In this document: positions 15,767 to 23,740 of the stretch, one piece after another
How the letters are laid out: every line of letters begins with the position of its first letter
Numbering within the stretch: position 1 is the stretch's first letter
Source of the DNA: a virus
Reading direction: 5' to 3' (one strand)
Length of the DNA: 25,055 bases
Virus record (IMG/VR): IMGVR_UViG_3300008117_000313
Coordinates: 1-25,055 of that record
The notes under the pieces: generated by a model
Databases searched by the model: none
What the model was told of the DNA's origin: nothing
The model's input: the letters and a program-made list of their open reading frames with translations, nothing else
Translations under genes and position numbers: made by a program

Positions 15767-16752
15767 TACTGCATCTCCTTTTGCTGTTTCAGTAGTTCTT
15801 TCGCGTACTGCTGAGGAGTAATCCCCAAGCGTTTGGCTACAGCTAAAGCCGACTCTGTAAGCTGGACTTTAGTGCGGGTCTGTCCATTAGGCGTTCTAGA
15901 CGAACTAATGACTACTCCGTTTTTGGCTTTGTTTTGTGTTGGTGCTGGTGCTTGGCTTGTAGCTTGCGTACCAGAGATGTTTTGGTGAAATTGATACACG
16001 GCCTTGTCGATAGCTTCGTAGTACTGGTCGCTCTCAGGATCTACTCCAGCGTTCACCAACTTAGAGTGAACGTCAATGGCGTACCCAGTAAGAGCCATAT
16101 CGCTGCCGAACCAAGGATTTGCCTCTTTCCAGAGGACAGCTTTAGCGGATACCCGAGGTTGTGCAGGTTGAGCCGCAACAGGCTGTGTGTCCTGTGGTTG
16201 TAGATAGCTTACACTTGACGTAGATGGTGGTGTATAGGACTCCAGCACTCGCTTTTCATTAGCAAGTACCGCGATGGCTTCCTGTGCTGCTGCCATCTTG
16301 TCCGTATCACCAGCCTCGTAGGCTTCTTTAAGAAGCCGTTTAGCGGCGTCCAGGTCTGAACCCTTCTGCTTGGCAGAAACTTGAATCAACGCCCGTTGGT
16401 TTTCCTCAGAGTTCCTGCGATACTGCTCGATCTGCTGCTGAAGAGAAGAAGCATACGTCAATGCCTCTTGCGCTTCCCGTGCGGCGCGTTCTTTCTGTCG
16501 GCGCTCTTCGTGGAACTCGTACTTTAGACGCTTGATGCGTTTTTGTACGCTTTCCGAATAGTTTTTAAGTTCTTCGTCGTCGCTAGCAGCCGCTTGCGGT
16601 TCGCTTGTTTCGTTGCGAGGAGGACGACGATCCTCAGGAGGGGTGTCATCGACTACCTCAATCTCTAGATCTTCCTCTACCGCGACAGGCTCACGCTCTT
16701 CTGCTTCCTGCCCAGGGACAACGAGATCAGATTCGATGCGTTCTTCTAGCAT
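15766..16752 (-). CDS. Probable scaffolding protein
   Basis: 328 aa. The first 60 residues are very acidic (long Glu/Asp runs), residues about 60-190 form a long, charged, coiled-coil-like helix (KRIKRLKYEFHEERRQKERA onward), and the C-terminal third is Gln/Pro/Ser-rich with a final basic helix (ESALAVAKRLGITPQQYAKE). An acidic, coiled-coil protein with a basic C-terminal end between portal and major capsid is the classical position and composition of scaffold proteins. Overlaps the GroES-like gene as TAATG. No protease motif is visible. Confidence 0.75.
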   Translation of the reverse strand: MLEERIESDLVVPGQEAEEREPVAVEEDLEIEVVDDTPPEDRRPPRNETSEPQAAASDDEELKNYSESVQKRIKRLKYEFHEERRQKERAAREAQEALTYASSLQQQIEQYRRNSEENQRALIQVSAKQKGSDLDAAKRLLKEAYEAGDTDKMAAAQEAIAVLANEKRVLESYTPPSTSSVSYLQPQDTQPVAAQPAQPRVSAKAVLWKEANPWFGSDMALTGYAIDVHSKLVNAGVDPESDQYYEAIDKAVYQFHQNISGTQATSQAPAPTQNKAKNGVVISSSRTPNGQTRTKVQLTESALAVAKRLGITPQQYAKELLKQQKEMQ

Positions 16753-17087
16753 TAGACCCTCTCTACCTTGTCAGGATCAGGAACAACAGCCTCAGGCGTG
16801 TCGTCGTTGATGAGACGGTACTCTTCTCCATCAATTTTAATGCGAGTACCGGAATAACTGCGAAGAATGATGTGATCGCCCACGGAACACCAAGCCCCGT
16901 TAGGATATTTGATCGGATCTTTGTAAGCATCCGTCCCAAGCGCCAATACTTCAGCGATTAGAGACGCAGTGTTCTCGTCTTGCTTGGCTTGATCGGGGAT
17001 ATAGAGGCCAGACTTCGTCTTTTCCTCTACAACCTTTCGCATTTTCACCAAGATTTTGTAGCCAACTGGAGTTGGTAGTGTATTCAT
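16752..17087 (-). CDS. GroES-like co-chaperonin
   Basis: 111 aa. Residues 6-20 (TPVGYKILVKMRKVV) form the first Cpn10 strands; residues 22-37 are a mobile loop with the hydrophobic anchor GLYIP (27-31), the position of the tripeptide that binds the GroEL apical domain; ASLIAEVLALG (41-51), VGDHIILRSYSGTRI (69-83) and KIDGEEYRLINDDTPEAV complete the GroES barrel. Length is close to GroES (about 97 aa) with a short tail. GroES proteins cap GroEL so that substrate can fold inside. A phage copy directly before the scaffold and capsid genes is likely to help fold capsid or scaffold, as phage T4 gp31 does for its capsid; the substrate here is inferred. Translationally coupled to the scaffold gene by TAATG. 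Confidence 0.85.
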   Translation of the reverse strand: MNTLPTPVGYKILVKMRKVVEEKTKSGLYIPDQAKQDENTASLIAEVLALGTDAYKDPIKYPNGAWCSVGDHIILRSYSGTRIKIDGEEYRLINDDTPEAVVPDPDKVERV

Positions 17088-17128
17088 TGTTGTTTTTTGT
17101 CTATTCCTTGCGCTAAACAGCGTTTGCG

Positions 17129-17323
17129 TCAGTCTCCATCATCTTCTTGCACCATTTGTTTCCATGTTTCTAGAAACTCTTGGCGCATTTGCTGGAGTCC
17201 AGCGAGTTTGCCAACCATCATCTTGTACTCTGCGTAGTCAGCGCAGGAGCCAGAGACGAGATGGGTGGTAATCGTCTCTGAAAGTTCGTCTACTCGATGG
17301 AAAAATTTAGACTTCAGGTCCAA
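17129..17323 (-). CDS. Very small phage protein between portal and GroES, function unknown
   Basis: 64 aa if started at the TTG at 17323, preceded by GGGAGG with a four-base spacer. An ATG at 17341 and a longer frame up to 17461 exist, but they overlap the portal gene more and lack a comparable ribosome-binding site. The start lies inside the portal C-terminal codons, so it is coupled to portal translation. The protein is helical (FHRVDELSETITTHLVSG, YAEYKMMVGKLAGLQQMR) with an acidic end, resembling tiny helical proteins often placed after portal genes. Role unknown. Confidence 0.65.
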   Translation of the reverse strand: MDLKSKFFHRVDELSETITTHLVSGSCADYAEYKMMVGKLAGLQQMRQEFLETWKQMVQEDDGD

Positions 17324-19874
17324 CCGACCCTCCCATAGCATCCATTCGAGCCAGAATCTCAGCAATCTTAGCCTTTGCCATGTCGTTTTCGGTCTGAATG
17401 CGCTGCATATCAGCCTGAATACGGGCTTCGGACTCCTGCCGATCCTTCTGGAGACGTTCAATTTCTAGTTGCAGGCGCTGATTGTCTAGCGCCAGTTCGC
17501 TTTGTACCTGTTGCGCCTTTACTGCGGCGGTTTGCTGTGCCATTTGCGCTTGAGACTGGATCCGTGCCGTCTCCAATTGCGCTTTCGTCTGGTTCTTGAC
17601 CATCTCCAACTGTGCTTTCTGCTGCGATTCTTGCGCTTTCTGCTGGAGTTCAGCCTGTTTGATCTGCAACTCAGCCTGCTGAAGCTGCATAACAGGATCT
17701 TGAGCTTGCTGCTGAAACTGTTGCTGCTGCTGTTGCGCTTGCGCCTGCTGTAGAAGCATCGTAGATGCGTCTGCAATGGCCTTGCTGAGGTTCGATTCAA
17801 TGTCCCCAGGCATAGGTTCTCCCGGCGCGGGAAGCGGTATACCGAGCTTCTGTTCGATCTGGGCGCGATATGCAAACCCAACGTGTTCTGCGATATGCGC
17901 CATGAATGCAGCGAAGATTGCGTTTGCCTGAGGATTCTGTCCTAGCTGTTGTTGGACGGACGGAGATTGCACATACGCCATATGCGCTTTGATGTGCGAC
18001 TCATGATCCTGCACCTGATAAGCCTTTGCAGGCTTCATGTTGGTGAGGTTGATATTCTCAGAGAGCGGGTCGAGTAGGGGAGCGTCTATCTTCTCTGGAA
18101 TAATCTTCTTAACGTCCTTAATGCCAAGGACTTCCAGCATCTTCCGATGCAACTCAGGCAGGTCGTAGAATTGCGGCGCTTGAGCAGCAAGCTGGATTGC
18201 AGCCTGATACTGCATAACCCGCTGCGACATCGTAGCCGCATTCGGATCAGATACAGGGATAACGTCGATGCGATCACTAAAGTCATCGCGTTTGCTCCCG
18301 TCCATCTTTCCGAAATCAATCTTGTAACGATCCGATCCGCTATCGCGGATTACCCGGACCAGAATAGAAAACTCGTCTTGCAGGGAAGCGTGTAGCCTTG
18401 CCTGGATTGCGCTCATTACCTTGAGCGCCCGTTCCATAATTGCCAGCGTTGTCCCTACTGGAGCCTGAGAATTAACGTCTCCAATCTCAGCATCAGCAAT
18501 AGATGCCAGCCTGCGACCATCTTCGACGACATTCCCCAAGAGTTGGAACAGAGTCTGCGAAGGTTCTTTGTACGGGAGGGGATAGAGCGAACGAGCGATG
18601 TCACCATTCGCAACGTCTACATCTCGCCACTCCCCAGGTTGAATTGGAGAATCGTCTCCAGCAACACGCATCCCCTTTGCTTTCAAGCCGCCAGGAAGAT
18701 TTGCCAGGGTGCCAGAATCAATTAGCTGGCGCAAAATAGCGGTAGAGGCTTTGGCGTTTCCACCGATGAGGTGAATCAAGCCGTAGCCGTATGCACCCAT
18801 ACCAGGAACATAGTTGTATGCCGAGAACCAGATCAGCTTGTTCTTCTTCGGATCGCTTTCGTCCCAATTGCGATAGACAGAAAGTACCTTGCCGGAAGAC
18901 TTGTCTACCGTGACAACATACGGAAGAGCGATTCCTGTTGGCTCACCGTCTTCGTCGGTATGCTCCAGCCCTTCAATGTCCAGATCAATGTGGGCCTCAA
19001 GCAACGTGACCATATCCTCGTCACCCTGCTTGTACTCGTAGCTAATCTTGTCGATCTTGTCTTTAAGCTGAGAGTTAGAGTCGTAATCAGGTTGAATGCT
19101 TGCTTCCCGATAAAACCCTGTATACTGTAGCTTCTTTACTTCGTTTATGTTCTTTGCAAGAACATGGATATACCTGCTTGCCGTTTTAAGCGATGTAGCC
19201 CCATACGGCATAATGAAGTCCTGCGCCGGGACATACTTGATATCGGGCATATCCGTCAGAGGATCGAAGCAGATCTTCTTGAAAGCAGATCCGCACAGCG
19301 CCAGACCAAACAGCATTCGCTCTGTTTCAGGCCGATAGTCTTTCAAATCCTGCGTTAGCAGGTAGTTCATGTCGGTCTGGATTCGGAGAGCCTGATCTTC
19401 TTTTTCTTCGGTTACCTCTCCAACGATCTGAGTCTTGACCGGACCGGAGGCCGGGAAGATCTCCATGATGGCATTGGATTGGAAGCGAACAGCGGCCTCC
19501 ATAATCATGTTGTGGAAAAGTCCACACGCGCCAGCCCAAGGCTTGTTGCGATCCTCTGTCTTTACCCCTAGATAATCCAGGCCCTCTTTATAGGCGCGTT
19601 CCCAATCCTGCCTGGAGTTCAAGTCCTCCTCGTATACATCGAGGACTTTTGTTCCGATGCTGGATAGGATATTGTCGTCCAGATGCTCTGCTAGGTTGGC
19701 AGAGTGAGGAAGGTCTTTCAGGCTATCGCCTTCCTCCTCAGGTGGGCCAAACTCAATAATCATCCCACCGTCTTCAGTTTCAATTGAGACAGCCTCTGGA
19801 TTTACAATGTCAATCTCAACCTCCGCTTCTTCTCTAAGCAGGGGGTCCATCTCTTCCAAAGGCTTGTCGATCAT
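17307..19874 (-). CDS. Portal protein (SU10/P22-like)
   Basis: 855 aa. An acidic N-terminus (1-60) is followed by the portal body: LNSRQDWERAYKEGLDYLG, NKPWAGACGLFHNMIMEAAV, RFQSNAIMEIFPASGPV, QDFIMPYGATSLKTASRYIH, and LIWFSAYNYVPGMGAYGYGL, which match the large portal proteins of the SU10 type. Later come PVGTTLAIMERALKVMSAIQ and the crown helices. Residues 707-855 are a Gln/Ala/Lys-rich helix with long glutamine runs, consistent with the C-terminal barrel helix of P22-like portals, here unusually long and Gln-rich. Twelve copies form the DNA entry and exit ring and bind the terminase during packaging. The gene starts 8 bases after the small 19883-20170 gene. Confidence 0.85.
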   Translation of the reverse strand: MIDKPLEEMDPLLREEAEVEIDIVNPEAVSIETEDGGMIIEFGPPEEEGDSLKDLPHSANLAEHLDDNILSSIGTKVLDVYEEDLNSRQDWERAYKEGLDYLGVKTEDRNKPWAGACGLFHNMIMEAAVRFQSNAIMEIFPASGPVKTQIVGEVTEEKEDQALRIQTDMNYLLTQDLKDYRPETERMLFGLALCGSAFKKICFDPLTDMPDIKYVPAQDFIMPYGATSLKTASRYIHVLAKNINEVKKLQYTGFYREASIQPDYDSNSQLKDKIDKISYEYKQGDEDMVTLLEAHIDLDIEGLEHTDEDGEPTGIALPYVVTVDKSSGKVLSVYRNWDESDPKKNKLIWFSAYNYVPGMGAYGYGLIHLIGGNAKASTAILRQLIDSGTLANLPGGLKAKGMRVAGDDSPIQPGEWRDVDVANGDIARSLYPLPYKEPSQTLFQLLGNVVEDGRRLASIADAEIGDVNSQAPVGTTLAIMERALKVMSAIQARLHASLQDEFSILVRVIRDSGSDRYKIDFGKMDGSKRDDFSDRIDVIPVSDPNAATMSQRVMQYQAAIQLAAQAPQFYDLPELHRKMLEVLGIKDVKKIIPEKIDAPLLDPLSENINLTNMKPAKAYQVQDHESHIKAHMAYVQSPSVQQQLGQNPQANAIFAAFMAHIAEHVGFAYRAQIEQKLGIPLPAPGEPMPGDIESNLSKAIADASTMLLQQAQAQQQQQQFQQQAQDPVMQLQQAELQIKQAELQQKAQESQQKAQLEMVKNQTKAQLETARIQSQAQMAQQTAAVKAQQVQSELALDNQRLQLEIERLQKDRQESEARIQADMQRIQTENDMAKAKIAEILARMDAMGGSVGPEV

Positions 19875-19882
19875 AAGAGTAC

Positions 19883-20170
19883 CTAGTTTTCCGTGTTGGC
19901 CGGAATGGCATCAGCTTGAAGCATCTGCTGCCACATACCGGGGTTCTTGTTAATCGTATCTCGAATCAATCCAACATTGTGTCCGGTAGACCCATTGTTG
20001 TATTCGATGCAATACTGACGAGCCTTGCCGTCTCCCGGCTCAGGAAAAGGGCCAGACCATTGCGGGATATAGATTTTAGCAACCCCGCCGCCAATATTAG
20101 CCGCATTTAACTTGGCAACAATATCATCAACTTCTTCCATGGTAGCTAACTGATTGGGATTAAAAGACAT
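19883..20170 (-). CDS. Small phage protein between terminase and portal
   Basis: 95 aa, ATG. It shows a helix (MEEVDDIVAKLNAANIG), a central strand-loop with IYIPQWSGPFPEPGDGKA, QYCIEYNNGSTGHNVGL, and a helix ending in NKNPGMWQQMLQADAI. The family is not recognised. Separated from the terminase stop by six bases and from the portal by eight, it is part of the packaging unit. No small-terminase helix-turn-helix can be seen in it. Confidence 0.7.
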   Translation of the reverse strand: MSFNPNQLATMEEVDDIVAKLNAANIGGGVAKIYIPQWSGPFPEPGDGKARQYCIEYNNGSTGHNVGLIRDTINKNPGMWQQMLQADAIPANTEN

Positions 20171-20176
20171 AAAGTT

Positions 20177-22744
20177 TTAGTAGTAGTCTGCTTTGGCGCG
20201 AACAACGTATTCTTCTTCGTCGTCGTTCTGTGTGGAAATAAAACCACCTTGCCTAAACCTCAACAAAGCCTGCGTTGAGCTATCAACAAGGTCATCATGA
20301 TCTGAATTAGGAAACGATGCAAACTGCTCTATTACCTCTTCTGCCCAGCGCAATGGAGGCGCATAGACAAAGCCAGAGGCAAATATGTCGCTTACAGCGT
20401 TCACGCGAACTATCTTATCATTTCCTCTAGATGGAGTGTAATCCTGTACCGGGATGCCCATCTTCCTCAACTCGAAGACAAGAGGAGCGCCAGCAGCCTT
20501 TGCTTCGATAATGCAGGCATCTGGCTTCCAGTACTTGTATTCCTCTAGGGCTTTTTGCTTGAGTTCGGGGAACTCAAGTTTATCTTGATAAGCATTGAGT
20601 AGGATGATGTTTGCCCTTTGCTTGCCGTCTGAATCTCTGTCGTAAAACACTCCCCATGTAGTACAGGCGCTGTAGTCTGACCGAGTTCCCTTGGTGAGCG
20701 CCGTGTCCCAGGACTGGATAATGTACTCGCACTTGGGGGGATCGTCTTTATCCCAGATCTTCCACCACTCTCTCTTTACCAGCGCCCCTTCTTCCGAGGT
20801 AGGATTTTGCTGGTACTGAGCATTCCACTTGGCAACAGGCAATTCTGCCTTGATCTTTTCCAGTTCTTCTAAAGGCCAGAACTCAGGCCACAGAGGATTG
20901 CCGGAAGGCATGATTGCCGGGAACTCAATCACTTCCCATTCATCTGCACCGTCTCTTTCCGATGCGGCCTTCAAGATCTGCCCACAGAGATCCTTTTTAG
21001 ACCACCTCGTCATAACGAGAATAATTGCGCCTCCAGGTTGCAAACGCTGACGAGGGCCAGACGTATACCACTCGTATACGCTATCGTAAACACCTGGGCT
21101 TGTTGCTGCTATAGCAGCCTCTTGTTCGCTATGTGGGTCATCTATGATTAAAAGATCCGACCCTTTGCCCGTCACACTACCACCAACACCTATTGCAAAG
21201 TATTCGCCCTGCTTATTTGTGTTCCACCTGCCAGCAGCCTTGCTATCTGAAGACAAAGAGACTCCAGAGAAAATTGATTGATATTGTTGACTACCTACTA
21301 AGTTCCTGACCTTTCTGCCAAACCCAACTGCTAATTCAGCAGTATGTGCTGTTTGAATTACTTTTTTGTGTGGGTATTTACCAAGGAACCACGCTGGAAG
21401 CAAATAAGAGCTAAACTCGCTTTTTGTGTTGTGGGTTGGGATCATGCCTTCCCCTGCCAGGAAAAGCCCATCCTCTCTATTGACCTTTATGCATCTGGTT
21501 TCTGATTTCAAGTTTAACTTCTTGATACTAATATACCTGCCAATAGTTTTTGTATGACCAACTGCTCTGTCGTTCTTTCTTGGCAATTTAGATATATCTT
21601 TAGCATAAAAGCTAACCTTGTAATGCAACCCGTGATCCTTGCCATCCAAGAACACCCTTTGCTCTAAGAGTGAATTTTTTATACCCAACGAGTGCAGGAT
21701 TATCCTGAATGAATCTATTATTCTTTTGTTCTTGTTGGCAAAAAAGCATTGACCAGCTTTTGACACATTCCCATCTGTGTCCATCAGGCCCCTAACAAGT
21801 TCCATCTTTTGTGCGGGGCTGGACATGATGTACTGTTCCGGTATGTGCTTATCGACAAGAACTTCAATTGACCTGAGCTTCTCCTTCAGGCCTAACACGC
21901 CAAATGTAAATCGAGTAGATTGATCGGTTGTTTTGTATCCCTTGGATTCAATAATCGGCCTGAGTACCCGCTGGTCCTCATCGTGCATCGTGATGACACC
22001 ATTGTTCTTATGCCCGTCTCCAAGCCAGACGCCTAGCATATATGGATCAATCGGAAGTTCAGCGTCCTGTATGTTTAAAGGGGATACAGCAGGGAGCATT
22101 GGATTCCTAATGGACTTGCCATCGGAATCCGTTTCCTTGATGTAAACCCCGCCTCCACGCTTGGTCTTGAGGATCGCGCCGGATTGTCTTTTGTACAGAT
22201 CTTCAGTGGAATATGTGTGAAAGACACCGTGCTTTCGACTCAATCGAACTGTCCAAAGATGCTCTCCGTCAACATCAACGTAGCGCCCGTCATCAGTGGA
22301 CACTCGATAAATCTCTCGATCAGTAAAGACATTAGAAACTCCAGTCACCTCAACTGGGTTGCCGTCTGGGTGAAACACCATATCGCCAACTTCAATTTCG
22401 GCAATCGTCTTCCAACCTTTTGTCGTTATGATTTTAGTGTCTAGGCTTAAGGCGTGACGAGGAGCCATGTTAATTATCAATCTTTTGCATTTACCTTCTG
22501 CTACTCGCTCAAAGGCATCTGCCATGATTGCATGGTGCCGACCAGGAATAAACGCAGGCCACATCTCTTTCACAAAGTCTAAGAACTTGTTCTGGCAGGT
22601 TTGCACCTTGAGGTACTTCTCGTATTTCGTTAAAAGCTCTGCCAGTTCAAGCTGCTCGTGGTATGGCAGCGTCTTTGCTTTTGCGATGATTGTGTCAATC
22701 TGCTGAGGAGTGTATTCCCCGGCGAGGACATTCCTTATATTCAC
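20177..22744 (-). CDS. terL: Terminase large subunit (packaging ATPase/nuclease), intein-containing
   Basis: 855 aa precursor from GTG (22744), in-frame intein at 98-439. After splicing the host protein would be 513 aa, normal for a large terminase. The exteins join to NMAPRHTKSEF, an adenine/Walker A-type P-loop (the conserved Lys is 441). Walker B is DLLIIDDPHS (about 530-539) and the coupling motif is VMTRWSKKDL (about 578-587). The nuclease domain has SWDTALTKGTRSDYSA (Asp680), IIEAKAAGAP (Glu747) and HDDLVDSSTQALL (Asp817, Asp818), the three metal-binding clusters of the RNase H-like terminase fold. It cuts and threads DNA through the portal. The intein splits the ATPase motif, so unspliced precursor should be inactive. 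Start confidence is moderate because GTG has only a weak ribosome-binding site. Confidence 0.9.
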   Translation of the reverse strand: MNIRNVLAGEYTPQQIDTIIAKAKTLPYHEQLELAELLTKYEKYLKVQTCQNKFLDFVKEMWPAFIPGRHHAIMADAFERVAEGKCKRLIINMAPRHALSLDTKIITTKGWKTIAEIEVGDMVFHPDGNPVEVTGVSNVFTDREIYRVSTDDGRYVDVDGEHLWTVRLSRKHGVFHTYSTEDLYKRQSGAILKTKRGGGVYIKETDSDGKSIRNPMLPAVSPLNIQDAELPIDPYMLGVWLGDGHKNNGVITMHDEDQRVLRPIIESKGYKTTDQSTRFTFGVLGLKEKLRSIEVLVDKHIPEQYIMSSPAQKMELVRGLMDTDGNVSKAGQCFFANKNKRIIDSFRIILHSLGIKNSLLEQRVFLDGKDHGLHYKVSFYAKDISKLPRKNDRAVGHTKTIGRYISIKKLNLKSETRCIKVNREDGLFLAGEGMIPTHNTKSEFSSYLLPAWFLGKYPHKKVIQTAHTAELAVGFGRKVRNLVGSQQYQSIFSGVSLSSDSKAAGRWNTNKQGEYFAIGVGGSVTGKGSDLLIIDDPHSEQEAAIAATSPGVYDSVYEWYTSGPRQRLQPGGAIILVMTRWSKKDLCGQILKAASERDGADEWEVIEFPAIMPSGNPLWPEFWPLEELEKIKAELPVAKWNAQYQQNPTSEEGALVKREWWKIWDKDDPPKCEYIIQSWDTALTKGTRSDYSACTTWGVFYDRDSDGKQRANIILLNAYQDKLEFPELKQKALEEYKYWKPDACIIEAKAAGAPLVFELRKMGIPVQDYTPSRGNDKIVRVNAVSDIFASGFVYAPPLRWAEEVIEQFASFPNSDHDDLVDSSTQALLRFRQGGFISTQNDDEEEYVVRAKADYY
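21428..22453 (-). other. Intein with LAGLIDADG homing endonuclease, inside terL
   Basis: 342 residues (98-439 of the precursor). Block A starts with Ala1 (ALSLDTKIITTKGW) instead of the usual Cys or Ser; block B is the region VDVDGEHLWTV with the conserved His162. The endonuclease part has two intact LAGLIDADG motifs, LGVWLGDG (237-244, catalytic Asp243) and LVRGLMDTDG (316-325, Asp322 or Asp324). Block F (CIKVNREDGLFLAGEG) and block G (MIPTHN, His438-Asn439) follow, with Thr440 as the first C-extein residue. Ala1 inteins splice without the first N-S shift, with Thr attacking the N-terminal junction directly. The insertion separates the His and the Thr-Lys-Ser of the P-loop. Both parts appear intact, so the element is probably splicing and homing competent. 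Confidence 0.9.
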
Positions 22745-22790
22745 ATCACCATCATGCCCTAAATATCTGTATGCCGATACAATTCATAGT

Positions 22791-23033
22791 ATGGAAAAAA
22801 TTGAACAGCTCCTTTCTGACCTTCGAGTCGAAGCGGCTGAAAGCAGAGTTCACCTTGCTCACATCTCAGAGCATCTAGCAAAGCTAAACGGGCGCACCCA
22901 AAAAAGCGAAGAAAGAATTTCCTCGCTAGACACTGAGATCCAAAGCGCCAAGAAAGCATGGACAGCCGTTGTAGCAATTGCCTCTGGCGTTGGAGCAACA
23001 TTATCTTGGCTTTACAATTTCCTGTCGAAGTAA
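22791..23033 (+). CDS. Small coiled-coil protein with C-terminal membrane segment
   Basis: 80 aa on the plus strand, divergent from terL. An in-frame upstream ATG (22710) lies inside terL and is unlikely; the start at 22791 gives MEKIEQLLSDLRVEAAES. Residues 1-55 form a helical, heptad-like coiled coil; residues 57-77 (WTAVVAIASGVGATLSWLYNF) form a probable membrane helix. This layout (cytoplasmic coiled coil, one membrane segment near the C-terminus) resembles XhlA-type and other small phage lysis accessory proteins; that is analogy only. No ribosome-binding site is clear. It converges on a hairpin terminator. Confidence 0.65.
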   Translation: MEKIEQLLSDLRVEAAESRVHLAHISEHLAKLNGRTQKSEERISSLDTEIQSAKKAWTAVVAIASGVGATLSWLYNFLSK

Positions 23034-23065
23034 AAAAAGGCCCCTCTTTCGAGGAGCCTATTTTT
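23034..23065 (-). terminator. Minus-strand intrinsic terminator, possibly bidirectional
   Basis: In the minus direction, GGCTCCTC (23058-23051) pairs with GAGGGGCC (23046-23039) through one G-U pair and closes a GAAA tetraloop; a run of seven T follows at once (23038-23032 region). On the plus strand the same stem has a C/A mismatch but is followed by TATTTTT, so it may also stop the 22791-23033 transcript. It ends the two-gene minus-strand operon (23661-23137). Confidence 0.8.
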
Positions 23066-23136
23066 ATGCCCAAACCAACAGGAGGACCGAACAATCGGAG
23101 GAGGTGTCCGGTACAAGACTCCTTTATCCTAGCACA

Positions 23137-23397
23137 CTACTTCTTGCCTGAGACGTAAATTTCGTAAGCGCCGTCTACTATTAGAAAATCTTCTTCTTCG
23201 CTTTGCTCTTTCCTGGGATCTACCAAACAAGACGAAAGCCAATTTGTAATGTGGGCGATCTCGTACACAACGATGCCTCTCTTGGTTTTAGAAAAGATGG
23301 GGCCGTACCCTACACTGCGCCAGTACTTTAGGCAAGGCACGGAGACTTTCAGGTACTTCGATAGCTCCCTCTCCGTTACGACCTCTTCTCTCTTCAC
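23137..23397 (-). CDS. Small helix-turn-helix (HTH_17/MerR-like) regulator
   Basis: 86 aa. Residues 7-57 make a compact winged-helix domain: VTERELSKYLKVSVPCLKYW (helix-turn-helix), then SVGYGPIFSKTKRGIVVYE (wing with the GP-F turn) and a closing helix (IAHITNWLSSC). The GP and VVYE features match excisionase/AlpA-like HTH_17 proteins. A C-terminal acidic segment (RKEQSEEEDFLI) follows. It lies three bases downstream of the small 23401-23661 gene and is followed by the terminator at 23034-23065. As one of three such proteins near the putative RNA it may act as an early/late switch or excisionase; the target is unknown. Confidence 0.8.
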   Translation of the reverse strand: MKREEVVTERELSKYLKVSVPCLKYWRSVGYGPIFSKTKRGIVVYEIAHITNWLSSCLVDPRKEQSEEEDFLIVDGAYEIYVSGKK

Positions 23398-23400
23398 GCA

Positions 23401-23661
23401 CTACGAGCATAACAGCTTGAATGTCCTGCGCCCCGTAGTGAACCCCTGATACTCTGCGCCGATCAATTCTTGCCCCGTTAGCTCTTTAATGAACGGTGCC
23501 AGGGAACGACACCACTCCTCCCCCTCCTTTACCTTTGCCTCCTCTCTTTGGCGCTCCTCTTCGAGGATCTCGCAGACCTCCTCTGCGCTGCCGCCTTCCT
23601 TCTCTACACGCTTCATCGCGCAACGCATCGACTCCATCTCAATCAATTGTTCTTTATCCAT
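23401..23661 (-). CDS. Small acidic coiled-coil protein, function unknown
   Basis: 86 aa. Residues 1-50 are a highly charged, Glu-rich helix (MESMRCAMKRVEKEGGSAEE and VCEILEEERQREEAKVKEGE), and the C-terminal third (PFIKELTGQELIGAEYQGFT) is a small domain. No family is recognised. Its stop is three bases from the HTH gene, and both end at the same terminator, so the pair is one operon, perhaps a regulator with a partner protein. A possible -10 (TACAAT) lies shortly before the ATG. Confidence 0.65.
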   Translation of the reverse strand: MDKEQLIEMESMRCAMKRVEKEGGSAEEVCEILEEERQREEAKVKEGEEWCRSLAPFIKELTGQELIGAEYQGFTTGRRTFKLLCS

Positions 23662-23711
23662 GTAGACAGATTGTATACCACAGACTGCTACAGCGCCACA
23701 TAAAATTGCTG

Positions 23712-23740
23712 TTGCGATTGCGATCAGGGTGCTGTATGAT
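23712..23740 (+). promoter_or_regulatory. Sigma70-like promoter
   Basis: -35 TTGCGA (23712-23717, four of six consensus bases), a 17-base spacer, and -10 TATGAT (23735-23740, five of six). Transcription would start near 23747, at the first helix of the putative structured RNA. The optimal spacing is the best reason to believe it. There is no coding frame immediately downstream, which supports a non-coding transcript. Confidence 0.6.

Noticed and set aside
20177-22744. Reading terL as a terminase with an unusual internal enzyme domain
   Set aside because: Intein blocks A, B, F and G, both LAGLIDADG motifs and the restored P-loop on removal make an intein the only economical reading.
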